From: Acetobacteraceae bacterium
Lineage (GTDB): Bacteria > Pseudomonadota > Alphaproteobacteria > Acetobacterales > Acetobacteraceae
Direction: 5' to 3'
DNA: 46,647 nucleotides
Assembly: GCA_030037665.1 (NCBI GenBank)
Contig: JASHQG010000097.1
Span: 1-46,647 of the forward strand
Each line of letters starts with the position of its first letter. The first letter of the stretch is position 1. The translations under genes and the position numbers were made by a program. Positions 18,238 to 26,789 of this stretch are shown one piece after another. A model generated the notes under the pieces. The model ran no database searches. It was not told where the DNA came from and saw only the letters and a list, made by a program, of their open reading frames with translations.

Positions 18238-19068
18238 ATGCGCTCGCCTCGCATGAACGCGTTATCCACAACGGGCGGGCGGCCGGCTTACCGCAGCGTG
18301 TTCATCTCCGACACGCACCTGGGCACCCGTGGCTGCCGCTCCGATTTTCTTGCTGACTTTTTGCGGCGTGCGTCCTGCGAGTATCTCTACCTTGTCGGCG
18401 ATATCATCGACGGATGGCGACTGCGTAAGTCCTGGTACTGGGACGAAAATCATGACGACGTATTGCGGCAGATCGTCTGTCATGCGCGCGGCGGCACGCA
18501 GGTCACCTACATTCCGGGTAACCATGACGAGATGTTCCGGGCCTGGCTGCCGCTCGGGCTGGAAATCTCTGGCATCAAGCTGCGGCAGGAGGCGGTGCAT
18601 GTCACCGCGGACGGTACGCGCCTCTTGGTACTGCACGGCGACGAATTCGACTCAGTGGTGCGCTACGCGAAGGTCCTCGCCCTGCTTGGCGATTGGGCTT
18701 ATACGCTCGCGTTGACGGTGAACCGTTATTTCAATGCATGTCGCCGGCGGCTCGGTTATCCTTACTGGTCGCTGTCGGCCTGGCTGAAGCGGCAGGTCAA
18801 GGAAGCGGTGAAGGCGATAGACCGCTTTGAATATGCCCTCGCACACGAAGCAGAGCGGCGTGGATTCGATGGCGTGGTGTGCGGGCACATCCACCAGGCG
18901 CAGATGCGCAAAGTGGGGCGCGTTTGGTACATCAACGATGGCGACTGGGTGGAGAGCTGCACGGCGCTGGTGGAACATCATGACGGGCGGCTCGAGCTGA
19001 TCGATTGGGCCGCGTTGAACAGGCTGTCGTTCTTTGCGCCGAGGGCGCGGATGACGCAAACTGCCTGA
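18238..19068 (+). CDS. Metallophosphoesterase, LpxH/PlcP-like
   Basis: SVFISDTHLGTRGCRSDFLADFL, YLVGDIIDGWRL, YIPGNHDEMFR, LHGDEFD, VVCGHIHQAQM, YINDGDWVESCTALVE. Confidence 0.9.
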   Translation: MRSPRMNALSTTGGRPAYRSVFISDTHLGTRGCRSDFLADFLRRASCEYLYLVGDIIDGWRLRKSWYWDENHDDVLRQIVCHARGGTQVTYIPGNHDEMFRAWLPLGLEISGIKLRQEAVHVTADGTRLLVLHGDEFDSVVRYAKVLALLGDWAYTLALTVNRYFNACRRRLGYPYWSLSAWLKRQVKEAVKAIDRFEYALAHEAERRGFDGVVCGHIHQAQMRKVGRVWYINDGDWVESCTALVEHHDGRLELIDWAALNRLSFFAPRARMTQTA

Positions 19069-19102
19069 CACCGGTGTTGGAGCGGCTGCAGGAACTGATC
19101 GG

Positions 19103-20143
19103 ATGCTGCCGCCCGCTGCTTTGCATCGCATCATGATTGTGACAGATGCCTGGACGCCGCAGGTGAACGGCGTCGTGCGCACGCTCAGTATTGTCGCCGA
19201 TGAACTCCGGGCTATGGGCCACGTGGTCGCGGTGATCGGCCCAGACCAGTTCCGTACCGTACCGTGTCCGACCTATCCAGACATCGCACTGTCGCTGCTG
19301 CCGCGGCGACGCCTCGTGCGCAAGATCGAGACTTTCAACCCTGACGCGTTACACATCGCCACCGAGGGGCCACTCGGCCTTGCCGCGCGCAGCTGGGCCC
19401 GCCGGCACGGCTTCGCATTCACCACCGCGTTTCATACGCGGTTCGCTGAATACATCAACGCTCGGATGCATATTCCGACCCGTCCGATCTACGCTTGGAT
19501 GCGACGGTTCCACGGTGCCGGCGAGGGCATCATGGTGGCGACCGAATCGCTTCGCACCGAGCTGGCGCGGCGCGGCTTCCAAAATATCCGTCCCTGGACG
19601 CGCGGTGTGGACCTCGATTTGTTCAAGCCGGAACCGCGTGAGGATTGGGGTCTGCCGAGACCGGTGTTTCTGTACGTTGGCCGGGTCGCCGTGGAAAAGA
19701 ACATCGACGCCTTCCTCGATCTCGATCTACCCGGCTCGAAGGTGGTGGTGGGCGGCGGACCACAGCTGGAGCAGCTGCGCCGGTCGTATCCGGGCGTGGT
19801 GTTCGTCGGCCCGCGCTACGGGGAGGCATTGGCACGTTCTTATGCCGGCGCGGATGTGTTCGTATTTCCCTCGCTGACCGACACGTTTGGGTTGGTGATT
19901 CTGGAGGCGCTGGCGTGCGGCACGCCAGTCGCTGCTTACCCGGTCACTGGACCGATGGATGTCATGGCCAATGCGAACGGCACGATCGGGGCCATGAATG
20001 CCGATCTGCGCACGGCGGCTTTGGAGGCGCTGAGTGCCGATCGCACCGCGTGTCGCGCGCACGCTGAAGGCTATTCATGGCGTGCCTGCGCGGAGATCTT
20101 TCTGTCGAACCTTGTGCCAATCAGGGCGGGTGAGGCGGCCTGA
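19103..20143 (+). CDS. GT4-family glycosyltransferase (Agt/MgtA-like)
   Basis: IMIVTDAWTPQVNGVVRTLSIVADELRAMGHVVAVIGPDQF; YVGRVAVEKNIDAFLDL; FVFPSLTDTFGLVILEALACGTPVAAYPVTGP. Confidence 0.93.
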   Translation: MLPPAALHRIMIVTDAWTPQVNGVVRTLSIVADELRAMGHVVAVIGPDQFRTVPCPTYPDIALSLLPRRRLVRKIETFNPDALHIATEGPLGLAARSWARRHGFAFTTAFHTRFAEYINARMHIPTRPIYAWMRRFHGAGEGIMVATESLRTELARRGFQNIRPWTRGVDLDLFKPEPREDWGLPRPVFLYVGRVAVEKNIDAFLDLDLPGSKVVVGGGPQLEQLRRSYPGVVFVGPRYGEALARSYAGADVFVFPSLTDTFGLVILEALACGTPVAAYPVTGPMDVMANANGTIGAMNADLRTAALEALSADRTACRAHAEGYSWRACAEIFLSNLVPIRAGEAA

Positions 20144-20178
20144 CCGTGCGGTGGCGGACCCACACGCTCCCACCCGAC

Positions 20179-20201
20179 ATGGCCGGCTTTGTGCCGGCCA
20201 T
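20179..20201. terminator. Intergenic hairpin atggccggc-tttgt-gccggccat
   Basis: Perfect 9-bp stem, 5-nt loop, just after the glycosyltransferase stop; no clear T-tract. Confidence 0.4.
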
Positions 20202-20269
20202 CGACATATTCGCGAATTGCGGAGCGAGAGTGTGTGGACCCTCGCCACGAGGGCGACCACGCTGCTGCG

Positions 20270-20653
20270 CTATCCGCGCTGGATAAGTTCAATCGAGACG
20301 TTCTGCGGTGCCGTCAGGAAGGCGATGCGCACGCCGGGACGGATCGTCTTCGGCTCCATGGTGAAGGCCACGCCTTTGCGCTTCAGATCGGCGACGGCAG
20401 CCTCGATGTTGTCCACTGTCATGCCGAAATGATCGAGGCCCATGTAAGGCGTCTGCGGTGACGGCCCCGTACTGGCCGGATCGGCACGGGCGATGAACAC
20501 CTTCTGGCCGCTGAGGTTCAGGTCGATGCGCGTCGAACCGTCCGGTTGCGGCGTGCGGATCACCTCGGCGCCCAGCTTGTCCTCGTACCACTGCGCGGTG
20601 GCCGCCGGATCCGGCGAACGCAGATGGATGTGCTCCCAGGTGAACTTGGTCAT
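20270..20653 (-). CDS. VOC (glyoxalase) family protein
   Basis: FTWEHIHLRSPDPAATAQWYEDKLGAEVIRTPQ...MGLDHFGMTVDNIEAAVADLKRKGVAFTMEPKTIRPGVRIAFLTAPQNVSIELIQ. Confidence 0.92.
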   Translation of the reverse strand: MTKFTWEHIHLRSPDPAATAQWYEDKLGAEVIRTPQPDGSTRIDLNLSGQKVFIARADPASTGPSPQTPYMGLDHFGMTVDNIEAAVADLKRKGVAFTMEPKTIRPGVRIAFLTAPQNVSIELIQRG

Positions 20654-20733
20654 GCTTTCCTCCCGTCGGTGTCACGCCACGGACCCGACTATAGCGGCCG
20701 TGGTGACGGTTGGCACGCCGGCCGGGGGGGCCA

Positions 20734-21351
20734 TCAGTCGGTCAGATCGAGAGTGAGCTGCGCGACCGAACCGAAATCCGGTCGGTGGTGGCGGGTCGGA
20801 CCGAGCCGCTGCAGTGCCTCGCGATGGAATTCCGTGGCATAGCCAACATTCGTGTCCCAACCGTATCCGGGGAAGCGCACCGCAAGCCGTGTCATCGCGC
20901 GATCGCGCAGCACCTTCGCAACGATCGATGCCGCGGCGATCGACAGGCAGCGTGCATCGCCGCCGACCACGCAGCGCACCGGGCAGGGCAGGTCCGGAGG
21001 CCGATTGCCATCAACCAGTGCCAGGTCAGGCGGGGCGGGCAGGTGGGCGATCGCGCGCTCCATCGCAAGCATGGCGGCGCGGAGGATATTGAGGCGATGG
21101 ATTTCGCCGACCGATGCCGCGCCCACGCCGATTTCCGCCCGTCCGGAAGCGTGCAGCGCCATGAAGGCGGCGAGGCGTTGTTCGGCGGTCAGCTTCTTCG
21201 AGTCATCCAGCAACCCCGCCAATTTGCGCGGCACGCCGGTTGGGAAGACGACAGCAGCCGCGAGCACCGGACCCGCCAATGGGCCGCGTCCGACCTCATC
21301 GACGCCTGCAACACGCCCGCCAGCCGCCTTTTCCAATGCGAAGTTCGCCAC
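20734..21351 (-). CDS. rnhB: Ribonuclease HII
   Basis: [61 protein letters not shown]. Confidence 0.95.
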   Translation of the reverse strand: MANFALEKAAGGRVAGVDEVGRGPLAGPVLAAAVVFPTGVPRKLAGLLDDSKKLTAEQRLAAFMALHASGRAEIGVGAASVGEIHRLNILRAAMLAMERAIAHLPAPPDLALVDGNRPPDLPCPVRCVVGGDARCLSIAAASIVAKVLRDRAMTRLAVRFPGYGWDTNVGYATEFHREALQRLGPTRHHRPDFGSVAQLTLDLTD

Positions 21352-21405
21352 TCCCGCCGCATAGCAGGCGGCAGGGGAGTCGGGCGAGCCGAATGACCGA
21401 TCCTG

Positions 21406-21867
21406 CTATGTACTGCGCAGGCGGTAGATCGCCTCGTCGAACGCCGAGATCACCTGAGCGTGCGTCGAGTGGTCGTTCATTTTCTCGATGTCGGTGAAGC
21501 CGCGCGACACCGCGACCATCAGCAGCGCGTGGTGCGGATCGACCGGACCGGCGCGCATACCAAGCAAGCGCACTGCCGCGCGCACGGCGCCAACCGCGCA
21601 GCGGCGGCCATCCAGCGTCTCGTAACGGCGCTGGATCCAATGGCGCTCGTCCTGGATCAGCGAACGCGCCAGACCGAGAACCTGGATCGTGCTGGCGTCG
21701 GGTGACGATGCAGGAGCGTCGGGTGGTACCGCAAAGGGCAAGCTGCGGCCGCGCGCACGCAGACTTTCCCTGAGCTGACGGAGCAGCTGCAGGGGGCGGC
21801 CGGCGGGCGGTTTTGCGGGCGTGCTTTGGACAGGCGTGGCGATGAACTCGCTTCCATCGAACGGCAT
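21406..21867 (-). CDS. Hypothetical protein (DUF6197-like C-terminus, tentative)
   Basis: 153-aa ORF; RCAVGAVRAAVRLLG...MNDHSTHAQVISAFDEAIYRL. Confidence 0.5.
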   Translation of the reverse strand: MPFDGSEFIATPVQSTPAKPPAGRPLQLLRQLRESLRARGRSLPFAVPPDAPASSPDASTIQVLGLARSLIQDERHWIQRRYETLDGRRCAVGAVRAAVRLLGMRAGPVDPHHALLMVAVSRGFTDIEKMNDHSTHAQVISAFDEAIYRLRST

Positions 21868-22053
21868 GGGGCCCTCCCGCGGGTGATCGTCTTAGTAAGT
21901 TTAGGTCGGCATCGATGAGCGAAAAGCTGCCGGGCGATGACGAATCCTTGATCGCTTCTTTCGTGGCGCACGACTGTTCTTCATTTGTTCTTGACGGTCC
22001 GGTTCGGCTCTGCCATCGTGCGGTCGCAGCGGACCAGATAAGGAACTGATTGC

Positions 22054-23256
22054 ATGCGCGCCCCGACAGATCGGGACACGGATCCCGAGGCCATTGCCGC
22101 GCTGGAGCGTGCCGGCGCACCGGAGTTGCCCCCGCATGCCACCATGCCGTCACTGGCGCGGCAAGGACGCGGGGCGACGCTGAATCCTCCTGTGCGTTTC
22201 GATCAGCAGGTCGCCAGCGCATTCGATGACGGATGGGACACTCTCACCGCGGAGTTCGGCGAACTGCCGAAACTCGCCACCACGCTGACCAAAGATTCCA
22301 GCCGTTCGGCGATAAGCTGGAACACTTCACCCGACATCGGTTTCGACCGTGCGGTGAACCCGTATCGAGGCTGCGAGCATGGCTGCATTTACTGCTACGC
22401 GCGGCCGACGCATGCCTATCTCGGATACTCCCCGGGCCTGGATTTTGAGACCAAACTGATCTTCAAGCCGGAGGTAGCGGAACTCCTCGCGAAGGAGCTG
22501 CGCAAACCGGGCTACGTGCCGCGCACGCTGGCGCTTGGCTCGAACACCGATCCGTACCAACCGGTGGAGCGGACCCTTAAGCTCACGCGCGCGGTGCTGC
22601 AGGTGCTGAACCGGTTTAACCATCCGGTCAGCATCGTGACGAAGTCGGCCGGTGTGCTACGCGATCTTGATGTGCTGTCGAGTATGGCCAGGCGGAATCT
22701 GGCGCGGGTCTATGTGTCGATCACCACACTGAACCCAGCGTTGGCGCGGGTGATGGAGCCGCGGGCGGCAACCCCGGCACGGCGCCTCAACGCGATCGCC
22801 AGTTTGAGCCGCGCCGGTATTCCTTGCGGGGTAATGACGGCCCCGATGATCCCCGGGCTGAATGACGCAGAGATGGAGAAGATCCTGGAAGCTGCTGCGC
22901 GGGCCGGCGCTCGGCATGCCGGTTATGTGCTACTGCGGCTGCCGCATGAGTTGCGGCAGATGTTTGAGGACTGGCTGGCGACGCATTTCCCCGACCGGGC
23001 GAAGCACGTGCTCAGCCTGGTCCGCGAGACGCGCGGGGGCGCACTCTCGGAGGCGCGGTTCCATCACCGCATGGCAGGGCAGGGGGTATATGCCGATCTG
23101 TTGCTGCGCCGGTTTGCACGTGCGACCCGGCAATGGGGATTGGATGAGGCACGCGAGGGGCTGGACTGTAGCGCCTTTGCCGTCCCTGAGAATGGGACGG
23201 CGATAACGGCGCCGGCGCAACTGTCGTTGTTCTCACCGAGCGGCCCCCAGGATTGA
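22054..23256 (+). CDS. PA0069 family radical SAM protein
   Basis: NPYRGCEHGCIYCYARPTHAYLGYSPGLDFETKLIFKP (CxxxCxxC), ALGSNTDPYQPVERTLKLTR, VSIVTKSAGVLRDLDVL. Confidence 0.93.
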   Translation: MRAPTDRDTDPEAIAALERAGAPELPPHATMPSLARQGRGATLNPPVRFDQQVASAFDDGWDTLTAEFGELPKLATTLTKDSSRSAISWNTSPDIGFDRAVNPYRGCEHGCIYCYARPTHAYLGYSPGLDFETKLIFKPEVAELLAKELRKPGYVPRTLALGSNTDPYQPVERTLKLTRAVLQVLNRFNHPVSIVTKSAGVLRDLDVLSSMARRNLARVYVSITTLNPALARVMEPRAATPARRLNAIASLSRAGIPCGVMTAPMIPGLNDAEMEKILEAAARAGARHAGYVLLRLPHELRQMFEDWLATHFPDRAKHVLSLVRETRGGALSEARFHHRMAGQGVYADLLLRRFARATRQWGLDEAREGLDCSAFAVPENGTAITAPAQLSLFSPSGPQD

Positions 23257-23585
23257 GTCTAACATCCGGCATCGTGGCTGCGCTGCATTATTGCAATGCA
23301 TCGGCGATGATCGACGTCCTGTGCTGTGCGTTCTGGTTCGAAACGCAGTTTGTTCGGAATGCACCCGCCAGAACGATCGCGCCTGCATTGCGTGGTTATC
23401 GCGGGGCATGGTCACGGCGGGATCAGGCCAGATCCGACTGGTCTGCTTCGCTTCGGTTTGACCTTCGCACCTGGGCTGTCGCGTTCGCCGGCTGGCTTGT
23501 CATGGATCAGGTAGCCGTGCGGCTGAAGGCCGCAGGCGACCCCGGGACCTGAGGACCCGGTGGCGACCGGCGCCGCAAAAACCGC

Positions 23586-23630
23586 TTGACGAATAGCTGG
23601 ACGCTTCCTAATGTAAATGTCACTTACATT
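23586..23630 (+). promoter_or_regulatory. Sigma70-like promoter overlapped by a 21-bp palindrome
   Basis: TTGACG (23586-23591), 17-bp spacer, TAATGT (23609-23614); palindrome aatgtaa-atgtcac-ttacatt 23610-23630. Confidence 0.6.
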
Positions 23631-23644
23631 CACATGAGGTCAGC

Positions 23645-24220
23645 ATGGCCAACGCGACAAACCAACCAGGCTATGGCGGTTCGGGCGTCGGGGCCGCGCC
23701 CTGGGGCCCCGGACCGGCCTGGAACGAACCCCGGTGGAGCTATTGGCACTGGCACTCCGGCAACCGGGCAATCTGGATCGCCGCGACGATCCTCGGCTTC
23801 ATGTTCTGGTGGCCGCTGGGCTTGATCCTGCTGTTTTGCACATTCGGAGGGAGACACATGGGCTGCTGGGGATACAGCCGTCACGACGGCTATGGAGCCG
23901 GATGGCAGGGTGATGCACCGCCGCCGCCTTGGATCGGCTGGAAGCGCCACTGGAAGCGGCAAATGCGTGAATGGTGCCGCAGCCAGGCGCAGGTCCGAGG
24001 GTATGCTGCAAAACCTCCGTCCAGCGGCAACCGCGCGTTCGACGAGTATCGCGCCGACACGCTGCGCCGATTGGAGGAGGAACAAAAGGAATTTGCCGAG
24101 TTTCTCGATCGGTTGCGGTTCGCTAAGGACAAATCGGAGTTCGACCAGTTCATGACGGAACGCCGCCAGGCTCCGCCGTCTCCGCCGGAGTCACAGCCAG
24201 GCGAACCTGGCCCGGTGTAG
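23645..24220 (+). CDS. DUF2852 domain-containing membrane protein
   Basis: IWIAATILGFMFWWPLGLILLFCTFGG...FDEYRADTLRRLEEEQKEFAEFLDRLRFAKDKSEFDQFMTER; GAGG SD upstream. Confidence 0.88.
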   Translation: MANATNQPGYGGSGVGAAPWGPGPAWNEPRWSYWHWHSGNRAIWIAATILGFMFWWPLGLILLFCTFGGRHMGCWGYSRHDGYGAGWQGDAPPPPWIGWKRHWKRQMREWCRSQAQVRGYAAKPPSSGNRAFDEYRADTLRRLEEEQKEFAEFLDRLRFAKDKSEFDQFMTERRQAPPSPPESQPGEPGPV

Positions 24221-24244
24221 TTGGCGTCCCGGTGTGTGTTGCGT

Positions 24245-24273
24245 GCTGTGGCCGGCCCAAAACCGGCCACAGC
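24245..24273. terminator. Strong hairpin gctgtggccgg-cccaaaa-ccggccacagc
   Basis: Perfect 11-bp stem, 7-nt loop, 25 nt after the DUF2852 stop. Confidence 0.6.
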
Positions 24274-24343
24274 TCATTTGTCATGCCTTGCGTTCGGCCG
24301 GCCTGACACCAGTTCTGTGGCGCCACGTTTCGGTTGTCGTGGC

Positions 24344-24361
24344 TAACACACACACACACAC
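24344..24361. repeat. (AC)n dinucleotide repeat immediately before the SD of the CHRD gene
   Basis: gctaacacacacacacacacaggaaggg. Confidence 0.7.
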
Positions 24362-24377
24362 AGGAAGGGAAGCGCCT

Positions 24378-24827
24378 ATGTCGGTCTCACGCCGCACTCT
24401 GCTAGCTTTGGTTCCGGTCGCCTGGGCCGGATCGATAACAGCCGCGACCGCGGCGTCGATGAATTTCTCGGTGCCGCTGACCGGGGCGCAGCAGGTGCCG
24501 CCGGTCACAACGTCCGGCACCGGCACAGCCAACATGGCGTATGATCCAGCCACACGGGTGCTGACCTGGTCGGTCGCATTCAGCGGGCTGAGCAGCGCAG
24601 CCACCATGGCGCATATCCATGGTCCCGCGGCCCAAGGCAAGAACGCCGGCGTGGAGATCTGGCTCTCCAAGAAGGGCGCGGCGCTGTCGAGCCCGTTCTC
24701 GGGCTCGGCGACGCTGACCGAGGCGCAGGCGACGCAGCTCAAGGCGGGCGAGATGTACATCAACGTTCACACCAAAGATCACCCGACCGGCGAGATCCGC
24801 GGTCAGATCGTCCTACCGAAGAGCTGA
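24378..24827 (+). CDS. CHRD domain-containing exported protein
   Basis: FSVPLTGAQQVPPVTTSGTGTANMAYDPATRVLTWSVAFSGLSSAATMAHIHGPA...GEMYINVHTKDHPTGEIRGQI. Confidence 0.92.
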   Translation: MSVSRRTLLALVPVAWAGSITAATAASMNFSVPLTGAQQVPPVTTSGTGTANMAYDPATRVLTWSVAFSGLSSAATMAHIHGPAAQGKNAGVEIWLSKKGAALSSPFSGSATLTEAQATQLKAGEMYINVHTKDHPTGEIRGQIVLPKS

Positions 24828-24834
24828 GATCCAC

Positions 24835-25512
24835 CTAGAAGAAGCTGGCGAGCGCCACCGCCACGGCGGCGGCGCTCGCCAGTGCCAGGAGTGCCGATAG
24901 AGGCGATGCGACGCGCGGCGGTCTGGCGTCCGCGGGAAGCGTCTTGCGGCCGGTCAGCATCGGTCGCAGCAGGTTGTGTCGTTTCGCCACGGCATAGAGC
25001 GCGATGGCGATCACATGGAGCGCAATCGCCGCGAGCAATGCATCCCATAGCCAGCCGTGCAGATTGTCGATCAGATTGGACAGCCAGGCCGGCATGATGT
25101 CAGTGAGCGGCCCGGCGTCGGCCACGTCGTTGTTGTCAATGATGCCGGTCAGCGTCTGTCCCAGCAGCAGCCCAAGCATCAGCACCACCATCCAGCCGCC
25201 GGCTGGATTGTGGCCGACCTGCTCGTCCGGTTCACGCCGCAAAATGTGTGCGAGGTGCCGGAAGGCGGCGCGCGGCGAGGCGAGGAAGCGCGCGAAACGG
25301 GCGGTGTCGCTGCCGATGATACCCCAGGCGAGGCGGAACAAGACCAGGGCGAGAAGTGCCTCGCCGGCGTAAGCGTGCCAGTCCATCCAGTTCAGGCGCC
25401 ATGTGATATATGCCGCGGCGACCAGGGCAACGGTCAGCCAGTGGAACAAACGGATGGGCAGGTCCCAGACGAGGATCATGCGGCGTGGCGGGTCCGTCGG
25501 CGGCATGGGCAA
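24835..25512 (-). CDS. Cytochrome b/b6 (cytochrome b561-like) domain membrane protein
   Basis: ILVWDLPIRLFHWLTVALVAAAYITW...HAYAGEALLALVLFRLAWGIIGSDTARFARF...LHGWLWDALLAAIALHVIAI. Confidence 0.9.
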   Translation of the reverse strand: MPMPPTDPPRRMILVWDLPIRLFHWLTVALVAAAYITWRLNWMDWHAYAGEALLALVLFRLAWGIIGSDTARFARFLASPRAAFRHLAHILRREPDEQVGHNPAGGWMVVLMLGLLLGQTLTGIIDNNDVADAGPLTDIMPAWLSNLIDNLHGWLWDALLAAIALHVIAIALYAVAKRHNLLRPMLTGRKTLPADARPPRVASPLSALLALASAAAVAVALASFF

Positions 25513-25627
25513 TACTCGACGATGCTGGCATGGGATTGAACCCCCGGGGCGTGCAAAGGCGTCCCGACGGCGTGGCGAAGATCGGCGTGAGCGCCTAATA
25601 TTGCCGCCAACTACCCGGAGGTATCAC

Positions 25628-26356
25628 ATGCGTCGCGCGCTTCTCCTGCTGGTGATGCTGTGCCTGGCCGTTCCAGCGCAGGCGCGGCCCATGGATCCAG
25701 CAACGCAGCGACAATTGCTCGCCCTGTTTACGCGTTACAATCGCGCGATCGAGGCCGGCAACCTAGAGCAGGCGATGGCGCTGCGCACGGACGACGTGCG
25801 GGCTGCGGTGACGCCCCACCTCCAAAGCCCGAAGGACCGTGCCGATTTTCTCGCCGACGCGCGCGAGATGGTGCCCGACCAAATGCAGGTCCGCCACGCG
25901 AGCATCAACGATGCCGGTGACAAGGCTCTGCTGATTCTGCTTGCCGGCAAGCTGGTCTCCGGGCGGCAGGCGCAGGATGAATTCGATCTGGCCTTCGCGC
26001 GGCAGGGCGGCGCGTGGAAGCTCGCGGGAATGGGGTCAGCACCGGGTCCGGCCGACGTCAAGCGCTGTCCCGATCAGACCGCGCAGCCAGCCAGCGCCTA
26101 TGCCGGCGGTCAGCCGGTGTCGCTGGCGGGACGGATCGAGCGTGTCTTGTTCCTGCCGGATCATACCTTGGTGCTGCTCACGGCAGGTGATACCGAGGTG
26201 TGCGCGTTCCTGCCGGACCGTGCCGCACTGCGCCAGCACGGGATGGATCCTGCAATCATTCAGCCCTGGCGCGTGGCGGCTATTTCGGGCGTGGCAGCGA
26301 AGAGCGATCCGCAGAAGGTGCTGGTGAACAACATCGAGGTGCACGAGCAGAATTAG
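25628..26356 (+). CDS. Exported hypothetical protein
   Basis: MRRALLLLVMLCLAVPAQARP signal peptide; SD ggagg upstream. Confidence 0.7.
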   Translation: MRRALLLLVMLCLAVPAQARPMDPATQRQLLALFTRYNRAIEAGNLEQAMALRTDDVRAAVTPHLQSPKDRADFLADAREMVPDQMQVRHASINDAGDKALLILLAGKLVSGRQAQDEFDLAFARQGGAWKLAGMGSAPGPADVKRCPDQTAQPASAYAGGQPVSLAGRIERVLFLPDHTLVLLTAGDTEVCAFLPDRAALRQHGMDPAIIQPWRVAAISGVAAKSDPQKVLVNNIEVHEQN

Positions 26357-26412
26357 CCGGCCAGCTGCAACGGCCGTGCCGCGTGCGCCAGCCATCGGGA
26401 GCGCCAAATCCG

Positions 26413-26718
26413 ATGAGTGACAGCGACATCAGAACCCGCCCCAAGGTCTTGCCAAAAACGGCACGACCGCGCCTGCACAAAGTCATCGTGCTGAACGACG
26501 ACTACACGCCGCGCGATTTTGTCGTTTTGGTCCTGAAAGGCGAATTCGGCATGACTGAGACCCAGGCCTATCGCGTCATGATCACGGCGCATCGGCGCGG
26601 CTCCTGCGTGGTTGCGGTGTACACGAAAGATATTGCCGAATCGAAAGCAACGCGCGCCACCGATGCCGGCCGCAAGCACGGCTATCCGCTGCTTTTCACC
26701 ACCGAACCCGAAGAGTAG
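26413..26718 (+). CDS. clpS: ATP-dependent Clp protease adaptor ClpS
   Basis: LHKVIVLNDDYTPRDFVVLVLKGEFGMTETQAYRVMITAHRRGSCVVAVYTKDIAESKATRATDAGRKHGYPLLFTTEPEE. Confidence 0.93.
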   Translation: MSDSDIRTRPKVLPKTARPRLHKVIVLNDDYTPRDFVVLVLKGEFGMTETQAYRVMITAHRRGSCVVAVYTKDIAESKATRATDAGRKHGYPLLFTTEPEE

Positions 26719-26789
26719 CGTCGCCCGCCCTTGCCTTTCCACGCTATCCGGCGACACTTGCCGGTGATGCATCGATGTGGGAGGGAACC

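Noticed and set aside
18238-19068. Calling this gene lpxH
   Set aside because: Motifs fit the broader LpxH/PlcP metallophosphoesterase group and the context (paired glycosyltransferase and DAG kinase) favours PlcP; the symbol was left blank.
23253-23580. Possible small gene or IS remnant between the radical SAM gene and DUF2852
   Set aside because: Only short conflicting ORFs; no transposase motif or repeat could be recognised.
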